DNA from: Stereocaulon alpinum
Taxonomy: Eukaryota > Ascomycota > Lecanoromycetes > Lecanorales > Stereocaulaceae
Assembly (NCBI GenBank): GCA_018257865.1
Contig: JAEUBA010000002.1
Coordinates: 372,001 to 436,000 of the forward strand
DNA: 64,000 nt
Reading direction: 5' to 3'
Positions 45,276 through 56,410 of this stretch are shown piece after piece. The notes below the pieces were generated by a model. It saw only the letters and a program-made list of their open reading frames with translations. It was not told where the DNA came from and ran no database searches. The translations under genes were made by a program, and so were the position numbers. How positions within the stretch are numbered: the stretch's first letter is position 1; the number at the start of each line of letters is the position of its first letter.

Positions 45276-48200
45276 GTGGAGGTGTCGGGGGATTGGGGTT
45301 GTGGCATGCGCGTTGAAAGAGGTTTATCATGCATAGCGTGGGCGTGGGTATTATCATGGGATTATATGCCTATATGTTGCATAATTACGCACATGCATAA
45401 GGTATTATAATAGCTGGAGAGAAATCTTGAGCACGCTTTTGGCATGGCACAGAAGGCTTTTTGAATTACAGAAGGTGGGAATGGATATTCCCTGTCAGGT
45501 TGGTTATGCTGAACAGCAGATCTTCCTTTATTCGATAGATATCTGAGCATCAAAAGTCTACGATTTTTCTCCCATTGCCGCTTCAGAGGCCTTCAACCGG
45601 CGCTTCGATACAACGCCAAGGCGAATCACCCACGAGTGAACTGTCCCTCCCATCAGCACTATACTCCCGTCCCGCTTCGCAAATCTCTGCCTCTTCCTAA
45701 TATCAAGTTCCTGATACACAGCCTGGCACCATTTCAATTCTTCCCTGGGATGCTTTCTTCACGCAATCAAAGCCACTCGCAGCGCAAAGAGGCTCTTTTG
45801 TGCACCCGGTAGACCCATGCTATCGTTTAGACAATATGGCATTGAGCGCAGGATGTTGGTAGCGAGCTCTAGTCAGTGGGGGGTACCGTGCTGTGCCAAC
45901 AGTCGTTGAGTTGGACGTTCCAGGTCGAAAAGGTTGTGTGTGGGAGGGATGGTCGGCGGCGTGATTACCATTGGAGAGTATGGCATTGCACGTCAGAGCG
46001 ATCGTGTTACTGAGTGTCAGCTTTAGATCCAAAAGTTTGCTAAGATGTATCCAAGACGACGATTGGGGAATGAAAATGGCGGGACTTTTATGTGGCTCCG
46101 AAGCCTCCAAGAGTTTCCATCCGCTGGAGCTTGCGGTTGTGTTGGCTGAGGCAATGTTCCAATATAGAGGTGATGAAGACTCGAGAAGAAGTTCTTCACA
46201 TTTAGCCTCCAGCAGGGCACCCTTTTTTGAACAGCGATGTTGGCAATAGTAGAGTTTCTGGGTACTTGTGACCAAAGTGATATGGGTCACTCGGGTCCAT
46301 TTCCTCAAGTAGAACTGTTAAAGCAAAGCCTTATCAGAAAGCTTCTGGTATTTATCCTTATTAGCTCCATCCCTAGGTTTGGTCAGCCATCCTAAGGTCC
46401 CTAGGAACGATGACTTGCGGGATTGGATGCCTTTCATCATCTAGACATATGTATCAGACCAGTCAGAGCAGGGTGTAACACCGAAAATATACTGATGAGG
46501 TTCGAAACTCTTCCAAGGTAGCCTGTCCCAAAGTAGGCCGATGTCTCGCAGTGCCTCGCTGCAGTACTAGATTCCCCAAGCCGGAAATTTGACTGTTCCA
46601 GCCAGCTATAGATGGAGTGGTCGGTTCAAAAAGCTACGATGTATCAGGCTGGATCTGGCATTGTGAACTAAAGCACCTCATAGATGGATAGAATATACCC
46701 CGCTGCGAGAACTTCATCTTGATAAATCGTAGGGTCGTGTGATAAGGCTCTCTTGAGCATCTGTAGAGCACGAGAGTAATATATGTGCCCTTGAAAAGTC
46801 AAAGAAGTGAGTCTGTATCCAATCTAGCCTGGTCATGGCTAATGCCTCAGGGGCGCAGTAACGCCCCCACAGGATTGGAAAGACCAATGACCTGCTGTTT
46901 CCAAGCGCAAGATGAGCCACTTTGAGCACTAGTGTTGAAGGGGATATTCTGCTCCCCAAAGGACGAGGTGATCTGTTGTTCAAATGCGCCTGCATGGCTA
47001 GGTTGGATGAGCAGTCGATCGTCGGCGACTTCGACACTGTCGACTATCTCTCTACGACGGTCGAGTTCTGATTGGATAATGCGCGGCTTAGGCAGCTAAG
47101 GTAAGGCTCCATCATTATCGGAGCCTTGGCTTCCTCGCGTCCATGTCTCTCGCCAGTCTTTCTAAACCGCGATTGAGAAAGACAGGATAACGTGCATAGC
47201 CTCCGCATACACGTCCGCTATGGCTACATTTTCTGCAGGATGGCTGCTTAAAGTCACATTCCGTTCGATTAGATCATTGATGTCATGACCGAAGAAGTGT
47301 AGGCACACTCACACGAATTTTCCTCCTCCTGTAGGTCGCGCAGCCGTTCGACTACCCAGGGACGCCCACCATCACGAAACAGCCGCGCTTTAAGCGATCT
47401 CCGAGACCCTCGGCCCAAACAAGGCTCCGCCGAAAAACGGGGCCTATAGGTAATGACGTCTACGACCGGTGTACTAATCAATTCGAAGGATGCAGAGGTA
47501 TTGGCATATGTTTCCTGAATCCTGCCACTCGTATTGCTATCATAGGCCCTCGAGAAATCGAATGAAAAGCGTTTGCGTTATTGCCTGCAGGACTCGGAAA
47601 CGGAAAACTAGCCTTAATCACAAGAAAGGATGCGATCTACGTAGGTCATCTTCATCTATTTCGCCTTTTTTGAACTTGACAGGAGGAGCTCAATGAACAT
47701 GGCGCACATTGTTCCTCCCACGTTCGTTGATGGAACCGAATGCGAAGGTGTACTCAGTCGGAGGAAAATCCCTCCGCCGGTAATTCTTACCGAAGTCACC
47801 GACTAGACAACGGCTGAATGCAATAAGCTGTGAATATATGCTTCACCCACTATGTCGGCCCGTGTGACAAAGCAATTTAGATCGTAGGATGGAAGCTACA
47901 AGGCACAAGGCATTGGTGATTGGTAGAAGTTTGGCTCACCGTCGAAGCTTGCGCTGCAGCCTGCGGATCTTCCACACCCTTACCCTTTTTGTCCGCCAAG
48001 TTGCGAGATAAGCGAGGCTTGGCATCTCTTTGTCGGAGCCGGCGTGATTCGGAGGGTTTTCTTGACCTGAAACCTAGGATGTTCAGCTGTCATACACAAG
48101 ATGTGGAAGGAATAGGTCAGCCCTCTATAATTATCCTCCGGGTTCGGATGATATCATTGGCTGTCGCAGGTAATCTACCCTTCTGGGCAAGGAATGTAAT

Positions 48201-48377
48201 CGTGCTTGAGTCGGCGGTGTGTGGATCCTTTCAAACATATGACCGGGCGTCAGATGTTTGAGATGTATATAGATCTTCCCTCCTCTCTTTATTCTGCTCT
48301 TCCTAGAATCAACAACACTTGACCTTCTAAACTCACAAACATTGCAGTGCCTCTGTGGCATACATACCTTGCCCAAT
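45276..48377. other. Gene-poor 3.1-kb region
   Basis: No gene is supported. Minus-strand frames at 45820-46308 and 46714-47037, and a short Arg/Ser-rich plus-strand reading near 47330-47450, have no recognisable motif. The last few hundred bases should carry the promoter of the RTA1-like gene. It may be old transposon or gene debris. Confidence 0.4.
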
Positions 48378-49406
48378 ATGAACATGGAACTCTTCAAACG
48401 CAATAGCACAAGCCTTGCTGCCACACTGAACAATTCGCAAAGAGCCAAAGGATGTATAGCGTACGACCCTCTGGCACTGGAACCAACCTACGGCTATGAT
48501 CCTTCTCTCGCTCCTGGTATCGTGTTCACAGTGGCCTTCTTTCTGTCCATGGCTGCACATGTGTTCCAAACAATCCGAAGTCGAAAATGGTGGTACTCTG
48601 CATTCGCACTTGGCGCCTTAGGTATGCGGCACATCGTCCTCGACTCTGATGTAATTAATCGATTGATGCAGGTGAGGCCATTGGCTGGGCTGGACGCGCT
48701 GGTGCCCATCATTGCCCGTACAGCAAGACTCTGTTCTCTCTCCAAATATCCATCCTTATCATCTGTAAGCTCCTCACAAGCAGATCTCCCTTTAGGCTTC
48801 ACGGCGCTAATAAGACCAGCTCCATGCTTCTTCAGCGCTGGCATCTACTATATCCTTGGCCAGATGATCAACCAACACGGCCGCAAATACAGCCCAGTCA
48901 CCCCAACGACATATCTGTACACTTTCATCAGCTTCGACGTCCTCTCCATCATCATCCAAGCGGTTGGTGGTGGTATGGCCTCGTCTGCTGGTGGAAAGAG
49001 CCCGCCAGGGAACACCAAGCCAGGCACCCATGTTATGATGGCTGGTATCATCATCCAGCTCGTTTCGATGTCCATCTTTGGCATTCTCTGGCTTATCTTC
49101 CTATGGCGAGCACGCGCAGAGCGGTTATCATGGACCCTGGTTCTCGCAACGACCTTCTCGGCTTTCTGCATCATCGTTCGTAACTTCTATCGTGCGATTG
49201 AGCTGTCACAGGGTTGGAAGGGATATCTGATCACCCATGAGGTCTATTTCGCCGTCCTGGATGGCGCCCTCATGACCCTGGCAGTCGCTGTCTTCAACAT
49301 CTTCTTCCCCGCCAGGTTCCTTAGTGGGGAGCCTGAGAACGAGAAAATGAACTTTTCGTCTCCAGAGCAGCTGTCCCAGGAAGGCTTGGAGCCAAAGGCT
49401 ACCTAA
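48378..49406 (+). CDS. RTA1-like seven-span membrane protein
   Basis: Exons 48378-48621, 48672-48764 and 48820-49406 give 307 residues. The second exon is needed to recover the conserved GEAIGWAGRAGAHHCPYS stretch, and the third opens with PCFFSAGIYYILGQMI; both are RTA1 hallmarks. Others are YGYDPSLAPGIVF near the start, FDVLSIIIQAVGGGMAS, and FRAIELSQGWKGYLITHE-like residues (here YRAIELSQGWKGYLITHEV) before the last span. RTA1-family proteins sit in the plasma membrane; yeast members are tied to resistance to lipids, 7-aminocholesterol or stress, and the molecular activity is debated. No partner gene is next to it. Splice phases are consistent and there is no stop in the joined frame. Confidence 0.9.
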   Translation: MNMELFKRNSTSLAATLNNSQRAKGCIAYDPLALEPTYGYDPSLAPGIVFTVAFFLSMAAHVFQTIRSRKWWYSAFALGALGMRHIVLDSDVINRLMQVRPLAGLDALVPIIARTARLCSLSKYPSLSSVSSSQADLPLGFTALIRPAPCFFSAGIYYILGQMINQHGRKYSPVTPTTYLYTFISFDVLSIIIQAVGGGMASSAGGKSPPGNTKPGTHVMMAGIIIQLVSMSIFGILWLIFLWRARAERLSWTLVLATTFSAFCIIVRNFYRAIELSQGWKGYLITHEVYFAVLDGALMTLAVAVFNIFFPARFLSGEPENEKMNFSSPEQLSQEGLEPKAT

Positions 49407-49671
49407 GAGTGAAATGTCGCGGTGTTCATGCTTGATAATAATGCGAGAGTGTTGTACTCATATTGGCAGACTGAAAGCGGCTTGTTTCCTGTCCTTTAAG
49501 ATACCTTAGATTCACTGTTTCCCTCGATTAGCTTCCATTTTCCTTGAGTCAGCTCGAGAAGTTAGAATACACCAAGGTCCGAGTCCTCATATAGACAAAT
49601 AAATTCCGTGCCAGACTCCTTGTTCTTGTCTCCAGCTGATGTTTGATGTTTTGCTAGAAAATTTACCTGCC

Positions 49672-50310
49672 TCAATATCTCCCACCAGGAATGAAAGGGT
49701 TCGGCGGGAGTATCTGGGCACAGGCTGTTACGTGCACAGCAATCACCGTCCCAACTGTCAATGCTCCCATCGGGACTGCGCCCCTCCACAATGCATTCCC
49801 TTTGATGCCTTCCGCTCTGGCCAAAACCCCACTTCCGAAGCCACTAGCCGTTGCGCCCATGAGCTAATAGTACTAGAACGGCTTCGGTGGTCGCTGATCT
49901 GGGGACAGGGTTGTAAAGAGGTAGGTGTATGTCCCAAAGCAAAAGAAGAGCTTAGCCGACTGATTTGCCAGACCCCTAATACTTGGAGCACTTCGCCGAA
50001 ACAACGATTGAGCGCAAATCTCTGCAAACCCTCCTGTAGCCCTCGAAAGTTCGCCTGTCAAAGCCACTGGTATTGGGAGGGGCTCGACACGGTATCTTGC
50101 GATATCGTATACCCAGAGGCGAACAGCGCCGCGGTATATGAGGGGCCGCGCTGTGCTTCCGAGAGCAGGTAGGGTGAGCTCAGCGTTGGGAGATGCGAGG
50201 CGTAGCCAGAGACGTTCGATTGGCACTGTGCACGCTCCGGCGAGGGCACCGCTTGTGCAGAATGAGGCTTGGCTGGAAGGAGGTGGGACGCCCCTTCGCG
50301 AATGGAGAGG
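49672..50310 (-). pseudogene. Probable broken gene for a membrane-type protein of unknown function
   Basis: A single minus-strand frame can be read from about 50310 to 49672. Two in-frame TAG codons, at 49873-49875 and 49864-49866, separate KLFFCFGTYTYLFTTLSPDQ from LMGATASGFGSGVLARAEG. Both stops could be former CAG codons. The downstream part has a hydrophobic Ala/Gly/Val segment (GALTVGTVIAVHVTACAQI), so a membrane protein is likely. I do not recognise the family, and the true start was not found. A splice that removes both stops was looked for and not found. Confidence 0.5.
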
Positions 50311-51783
50311 GAAATGGGATTATCGGGGTAGGCATTGCGATCGGATTGCGATCGGATTGCATGATCAATGGCCGAATGATCATCGAGTAGCAGCTACTGC
50401 TGCTAAAGGCGATTGTGTATCGAACTTCTTCGACTGTATGCTGATGAAATAGGGCTGAGCCCTAACGCATATATTATTAGGGACGATTTTTCGCCAACTG
50501 CTTTCTCACTTCTACAATTTGAAGCGCCAGCGCAGGGATCTAAACCTACCAACTCCATTTTCCTATATACTCAGCATACTTTTGTCACGTTGTGGAGGTC
50601 TACCTGTCGTGCGTGACGTGTCCAATTGGCAAGGTGGGCTCAGTATCTGGGCGTTATGAGATATGGGCAGACTGTATCAGGCACCACAGATTTATCGAGG
50701 ATTTCCGAATATACCCTCGTCAGGTCATTCATGCAACACATTTTCAGTGCTTTGAGCTTGAACCCCCAACAAGATTAGGATAGACTCTCGCGCTCAAGGT
50801 AAAGGACGCTCAAATTCACGGGCTGCAGGTTGCGAAGGTCATGACTATTACTTGTATGCTTTCTTCAATTCCCTGGAGATCATCAAGTATTTCAGGAGGT
50901 AAATAGGCATCTTCCTCTCCAAGCAGTTCTCAATATGGGGCAATTTGCGACCTTGGCATTCTTATGGCCAAGGATTTTCGTCATTGTTTACGAACCACTT
51001 GAGGTGGGGCATTCTTGGTATAGTCATCATCACCATCCAACAGATTCAATCGGTCCCTCTCGTGCTTTGCTAATACTGGTGTGCCTTTTTCTAATTGAGA
51101 CACAGGTCAGACAGCGTTGCAATGGATCAAGGCTATCCATCTAGGGCAAGCCGACGTGAAGTTTAGCGCTTATCTGGCGCATGCCATGACTCGTCATGTT
51201 TGGCGAGGAATCAGCTCTAACGCCGGCCGAACGGTGGTACTCGTTACATAACAAAACACCATACAAGGTAAGCTCCATTCGGCTAATGCCAGAAAGCCTG
51301 GGTGTGACATCATGAATTTTAAAGTCACTCTTCGAAGCATTACGTGCATGTAGATCATAAAAGACATGAAAAGTCTGAGTGCTCAAGAATAGAACTTACA
51401 CGCCATATACTATGATTCTTTAGCTTCCTTTCGGCACGGAAGCATGCTAGCTTTAGGGCCCAATCACTGACTTGGAAACGGTGTCTGGGTGAGATTCTCG
51501 CCCATTTCGGCATGCGCCTATTTCTCGATGAAATATGACATGTGCTCTTAATCCGCTACCACATATCATAACATCGCCCGCCATCGTTCGGTTTAGGCCC
51601 ATTGGAGGCACAGTGAGTAGCTGAGCGACGGATGTACACGAACATAATGTCTAGCTCCTCTAGAATGAACTCGAAAACCCATTTTGCATACGCTCACGGC
51701 GGTCAAGAGGACGTGAACATGTCCTTTGCTGCATCGCCATCTCTTTCTCACTGTTACCACCCCAAACTTTGTTCCTCTACAAC
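50311..51783. other. Gene-poor region
   Basis: No gene, repeat or RNA is supported in this 1.5 kb. Confidence 0.35.
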
Positions 51784-52998
51784 ATGGGTTCCACACCACC
51801 ACCAGGTGTTCCTCTGTCCTAGATCCCATCAGCGGCTCCGCCTCCGGGAGTGAAGCCTAATTTTGTCAGTCCCGTCACATTAGCAGATGCAATTGTGGCT
51901 GTCAGCGCAACTACATTGGTTTTGGCAATCATCCTTGTATCGCTGCGACTGTACTCGACGCTAAGAATCACTCGCTCAGCTTCATACGACGACGGTGCCT
52001 GTGTCGTTGCTCTCATATTCGCTGCATCATATGTTGGCTTGATTGTCAGCATCAAAGACGATGCAAGGCACGCATGGGACCTACCACTCTCTGCTCTCAC
52101 GGATCGCTTCGCTGAAATCTTCTTCTGCGAACAAATTGTCTTAGCTCTGGGAAATCTGTTTGCTAAACTCTCCATTCTCCTGCCACTTCTCCGTCTATGT
52201 TCCCCAATTAAGACGTTTCGGTACATGGTTTACCTTGAATCATGTGGACGGCTGTCATACCTTTGACTTCGATCATCGTGGCCAGCGCTTTGTGCACACC
52301 CCGGAAACACGAATCATTTGGTAGCTTTTCGCTACTTGACAGATGCGCGCAGACGAAGACGTAGGCGGTAGTCCAAGGTATCCTCAATGTATGTTCGGAC
52401 TTCCACATCCTCTACCTGCCCATATCGCTAGTATGGAAGCTCCAAATGGAATTTCAAAGGAAGCTTGGGGTCATGGCAATCTTTATGACAGGTTTCACGT
52501 ATGCTTCTTCCCTTTTGCTCTTCCGGATTGCCATCGGTTTTCAATGATGCTGAAACTCTCTAGTGCTTGTCTTGCGAGTATACTCGGCCTTGTTTACAAG
52601 GTCAAGTTATTCGAAGATACCGATATACTATGGAATGCAGAGAGAGTAGTGATCCTCAAGTAAATTCCCCCATCCGCCAATTCTTGTGGATTGAGGAGCA
52701 GTGCTGATCACTCCACAGTCTGCTCGAGCGCAACATCACCATAATGGTCGCCTGTATGCCCGCCTGTGCCTCGCTCTCTCGCTTCATCTTGGGCAAGGTC
52801 GAGGTCGTCTCGACGATAAGATCTCGCCTTTCATATTCCGGACACAAGAGACGAAGAAGTAGGTTCTCGCAATCTAGAGCTAGCACTCTGGTGCCGAACC
52901 AGGAGTCGCAATCAGAAGATGAACAGAGTAAGGGAGGGAACTACTGGAAGACCAAGAATTTTTTCTTAAAAGGGAAGGAGATTTGGCGCCTCAGATAA
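51784..52998 (+). pseudogene. Broken PTH11/rhodopsin-domain integral membrane protein gene
   Basis: The start MGSTPPPGVP is followed by TAG at 51820-51822 and then SAAPPPGVKPNFV, the usual Pro-rich lead of this fungal family. Spans follow (LADAIVAVSATTLVLAII, LRLYSTLRITRSASYDD, GACVVALIFAASYVGLIV). A one-base loss near 52243 shifts the frame just before MWTAVIPLTSIIVASALC. A second TAG lies at 52362-52364 within KT-x-AVVQGILN, where the family has Trp or another residue. Further frame changes come before a readable C-terminus (ITIMVACMPACASLSRF, then a Ser/Arg-rich tail). Intact members are seven-span plasma-membrane proteins that include surface-sensing receptors. With two stops and at least one frameshift this copy is dead. 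Confidence 0.75.
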
Positions 52999-54025
52999 CG
53001 ATGAATCAGCAGAGATCACATGTACTGCAGAGTGGGGACTTTCGTGTCTTTGATGTGGGGAAGGACTTTGGTGAGGAGACTCGAGCTAAAGGTGGAGCCA
53101 TTGAGTTGCAAGAATCGCTGGGTGAGAAGACTTCGGCGATGGCTCCGTATGATATGGTATGATGCTCAGTATCACGAAAACACGTTACGTCGGTTATACT
53201 CAATCTGGGCTTGAAGGGATCTGAAAGAGGATAAGAAGGCGTAGCGAGTGGTTGCGATCTGGAGCCAGTATGCGCAAATTTATATGTTGTTGACGATATC
53301 TCTAAGTTCTTTATCATGTGCATCTTGAATATTTGTAAGTGGGGAAGAGACCACGAATCATCAAAGCCAAGATGGCTTGGCGCCAGCAATAACTCTGCCT
53401 TCTCTACGTACTAATTCACGACCCATAGTTCTTATTCTGTTCCAACGGCCATGTTCTTAGTACATCCTACTGATTGGCCGTAGGATTGGGCAAGGCATTG
53501 AGGAAGCATCCCGCAATGGATGACTCATCAAAGGGTAGCCGCTTCGGTACCTTAGGCAACAACTAAGGTAAGAGCTTTCCACGATGGATTGTGTTTGACT
53601 AGCTTGATGCTTGGTCACTTTTCTTTGGGATGCCAGTCACCAGTCCTTGGCACTGTTTGACTCATCTGAATCTCATGCTTCGACTTCGCAATACCTTCAA
53701 CACCTACAGACAATGGGTATCTGAGCTCCAATCCATGGCTAGTCTCCACTGATAAAAGCCTTTATCAATGCAAACGGTGCCGCGGCACGTCTTAGGCAAC
53801 CAGTTTAATACAACACTCCTTCCGGAACGATTAAATAATGACATTACTCCTAACACTACCTTTACATTCCAAGGGCCTTTCTCGGTCTATCCTGCGCATT
53901 CACTTCATCTTGAAGTGAAAGCTCCAGCAACAAACACTTGAGCAGCACCTAGTCTCTAAACACAGCCTGGAGCAACGCAAGCCTAGACACATCAAACCTC
54001 ATCTTCGCCTCAAGGAACATTCGAC
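52999..54025. other. Intergenic region
   Basis: No gene is supported; it carries the promoter of the E2-F-box gene. Two copies of a CTTAGGCAAC-like word (about 53551 and 53790) are noted without an assigned role. Confidence 0.35.
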
Positions 54026-55969
54026 ATGGCTCTCCACCAGCGCCTTCTCCAGGACATCGCGGAGCTCCAGGCAAACCCATATCCAAACATTGAGCTCTGC
54101 GTCCAGGACGATCTGCAACAAGCATGTCTCTTGCTCACTCCGTCCGGGAAAATTCCGCTTCACCTCACTGTGACCTTTGGCCCGGACTACCCTTTGAAAG
54201 CTCCAAAGGTCACTATAGAGTCTCAGATTTACCATCCAAATGTTTTCGGTTCCTACATATGCGCCTCGATCCTCAACACCGAGGAGGGGTACACGCCCGC
54301 ATACACACTCAAGGGTATCGCCATACAGCTACTTAGCTTCTTTAGCAGTGAACGTATCGAACAGGAAGGGGGCCTGACTAAAGTCAATGTTGACGATTTT
54401 GGCCACAAAATGAGGGAAGTTTATGGCGAGAAAGTGAGTTCCTACTGTTGTGGTAGATGCGGCTTTGGTAGGAGTCAGCCTCTAGGTAAAGGATCGGTAG
54501 CATCAGGGCAGGATCTGTGTGCAGAGAGTTCGGTAAAACAAGCCAATCTTGATCTAGAGGATCCTCCCAGCACTTCGGATTGTGTGCCCGCACAAGCAAC
54601 GACGAATGTTAACAAGATACAACAACCACGGCTGATTGACCGGATCCTCGCCCTTCCGGACGAGATATTACTGCTCATATTTGCCAAGCTAAACACAAAG
54701 GATATACTTTCAGCTGCTAAAGCGTGCAGCAAGATTGGGGATGTCGTCACCTCGTACGACTTCATCCGAGTACGCGAGCTCCAGTGCTTCTGTCTGAAAG
54801 AAAGTTTCCTGGAAGCCAAATTGGGTGTTGGAGTCAGAATCTCACGTCATGGTAGGCAGCGGATGCTTGAATCAGAATTCGACCTTCTTTCTCAACAAGC
54901 ATTCGATGAATTTTGCGTCCGTCGCTCGATTCAAGGACTTTCCTTCGAGCACTGGCTCCCTCTTCCGATAAATCGTCGGCACTGGAGGTCAGTACGAGTA
55001 GATGTCGATGCATCCCTTACCAAGCTGGCTCAGGGCGCCAGTGTTACTACCAGCGAGGCCAACGTCCGGGTACTCTACAGCTTCATGAGCGACATCGTCG
55101 TCAAGCTCAGCAATGAAGCCAACGCAACATGGGGCGACGTACTAAAAAGTACCCTCACTCATGCTTCCGAAAAGGCCGTAGAGTCATACTTTGGTCTATT
55201 TCACCTCCTTCTGTGTATAGCAACCGAAAACGACCAGATCGTTCGGGACGCCAATCGGAACTTGTTGCGCTTTATAGGGGGAACCACTTCAAAAGACGCA
55301 TTTCCTAACCTTGGTCACCTCCTGGTCACTGTCCTAATCAGCGAACAGGGCCTGACCGAGGAACTAGCGATGGCAATCATTAAAGAGGCTATTCTCCGTA
55401 ACGTTGTCTGGATGCTTGACTATCAAGGTGCTGGCATGGCCGAGCTCAGCTACTTGGAACCATCCGCCATATCAGATTATCGACTGCAGAAGACCTTCGA
55501 GGCGTCCAAAACATCCTACCGCCTCCTCATGTTCCTCGCCCTCTTCTACCGCACGGCTCGTCCATCTGGTGTTCCACTGGCCACTCTCCGTGATGACCTA
55601 TTCGACAAACATGGTGCGCCACCCGCTGGTACCGCTGAGCTTCTGGCTACACGTATCCGCCAGATACGCACTGTACAAAACTTCCCCGGCTTCTTCAAGG
55701 CGATGGGGCTGGAGAACTTGCCGAGTAAGGAGAACTTGTGTAATTTCTTGAAGAAGACGATTGAGAAGAGCGTGACATTAGGTTATTCCCGCTGGACACT
55801 CACGCAGGGGCAGGCGCTAGCGATTCGGAGGGCGAAGGAGCCAGGTGTTGAGTTTGCGGAAGGGGTGACTGTGAATGGAAGAATTGTGGAATCGTTGAGA
55901 AGCCGTGCGATGACTTTTTTCCCGACCAAGCTAAGCGAGCAGAAGAATCATGCTACTGGTAGAAGATGA
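54026..55969 (+). CDS. E2 (UBC)-domain / F-box fusion protein
   Basis: An uninterrupted frame encodes 647 residues. Residues 1-135 form a ubiquitin-conjugating (UBC) fold: MALHQRLLQDIAELQANP (first helix), VTFGPDYPLKAPKV, the HPN motif at 70-72 and a Cys at 79 in GSYICASIL, the normal place of the E2 catalytic Cys. A Cys-rich linker follows (CCGRCG near 141). Residues about 205-245 form an F-box (LPDEILLLIFAKLNTKDIL), which binds Skp1. The remaining 400 residues are helical and not recognised. An E2 normally hands ubiquitin to an E3, whereas an F-box brings substrates to an SCF E3, so one chain combines both ends of the transfer. Activity is inferred from the retained Cys and HPN; it is not shown. 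No intron is needed and the start has a suitable context. Confidence 0.9.
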   Translation: MALHQRLLQDIAELQANPYPNIELCVQDDLQQACLLLTPSGKIPLHLTVTFGPDYPLKAPKVTIESQIYHPNVFGSYICASILNTEEGYTPAYTLKGIAIQLLSFFSSERIEQEGGLTKVNVDDFGHKMREVYGEKVSSYCCGRCGFGRSQPLGKGSVASGQDLCAESSVKQANLDLEDPPSTSDCVPAQATTNVNKIQQPRLIDRILALPDEILLLIFAKLNTKDILSAAKACSKIGDVVTSYDFIRVRELQCFCLKESFLEAKLGVGVRISRHGRQRMLESEFDLLSQQAFDEFCVRRSIQGLSFEHWLPLPINRRHWRSVRVDVDASLTKLAQGASVTTSEANVRVLYSFMSDIVVKLSNEANATWGDVLKSTLTHASEKAVESYFGLFHLLLCIATENDQIVRDANRNLLRFIGGTTSKDAFPNLGHLLVTVLISEQGLTEELAMAIIKEAILRNVVWMLDYQGAGMAELSYLEPSAISDYRLQKTFEASKTSYRLLMFLALFYRTARPSGVPLATLRDDLFDKHGAPPAGTAELLATRIRQIRTVQNFPGFFKAMGLENLPSKENLCNFLKKTIEKSVTLGYSRWTLTQGQALAIRRAKEPGVEFAEGVTVNGRIVESLRSRAMTFFPTKLSEQKNHATGRR

Positions 55970-56410
55970 TATGTATATCCATGGGTGAACGGATTACTGA
56001 GCACCTTAAGGTGTGATGTTGCGAAAGTATGTACAATAAAGGGTAAACCTAATTGAAAGATCCTTTCCAAGTTTCTTTTAACAACACATCTTGAGGAGTC
56101 AATCTCAGAGGAGCGCCCAGTATCAAATCTTTTGTCAATTTTGTAGCCCAATTCATCTTATCTATCCTATGGGCATGCAAAATCTGCCGTGATGCCCAGT
56201 CTGCTGAATGTTCAGATTCTGCCGCGTGGCTTGAGCCCACATCAATCAACGTCATGCGCCTCTGTAGTTACAGATGCGCGTGTTCGGATCTAGGAAGAAC
56301 ACACATTCCAGACCAGATCTAAGCGACTCTTGCAGCTGCATATAAAGACTGGCGTGTCCTACACCATGGCAAAACTGCGATGTCCTACTTGAGACATCTG
56401 ATAGCCAGCA
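55970..56410. other. Intergenic region
   Basis: No gene is supported. It holds the E2-F-box terminator and the promoter of the secreted-protein gene; a TATA-like CATATAAAG lies at about 56339. Confidence 0.35.
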
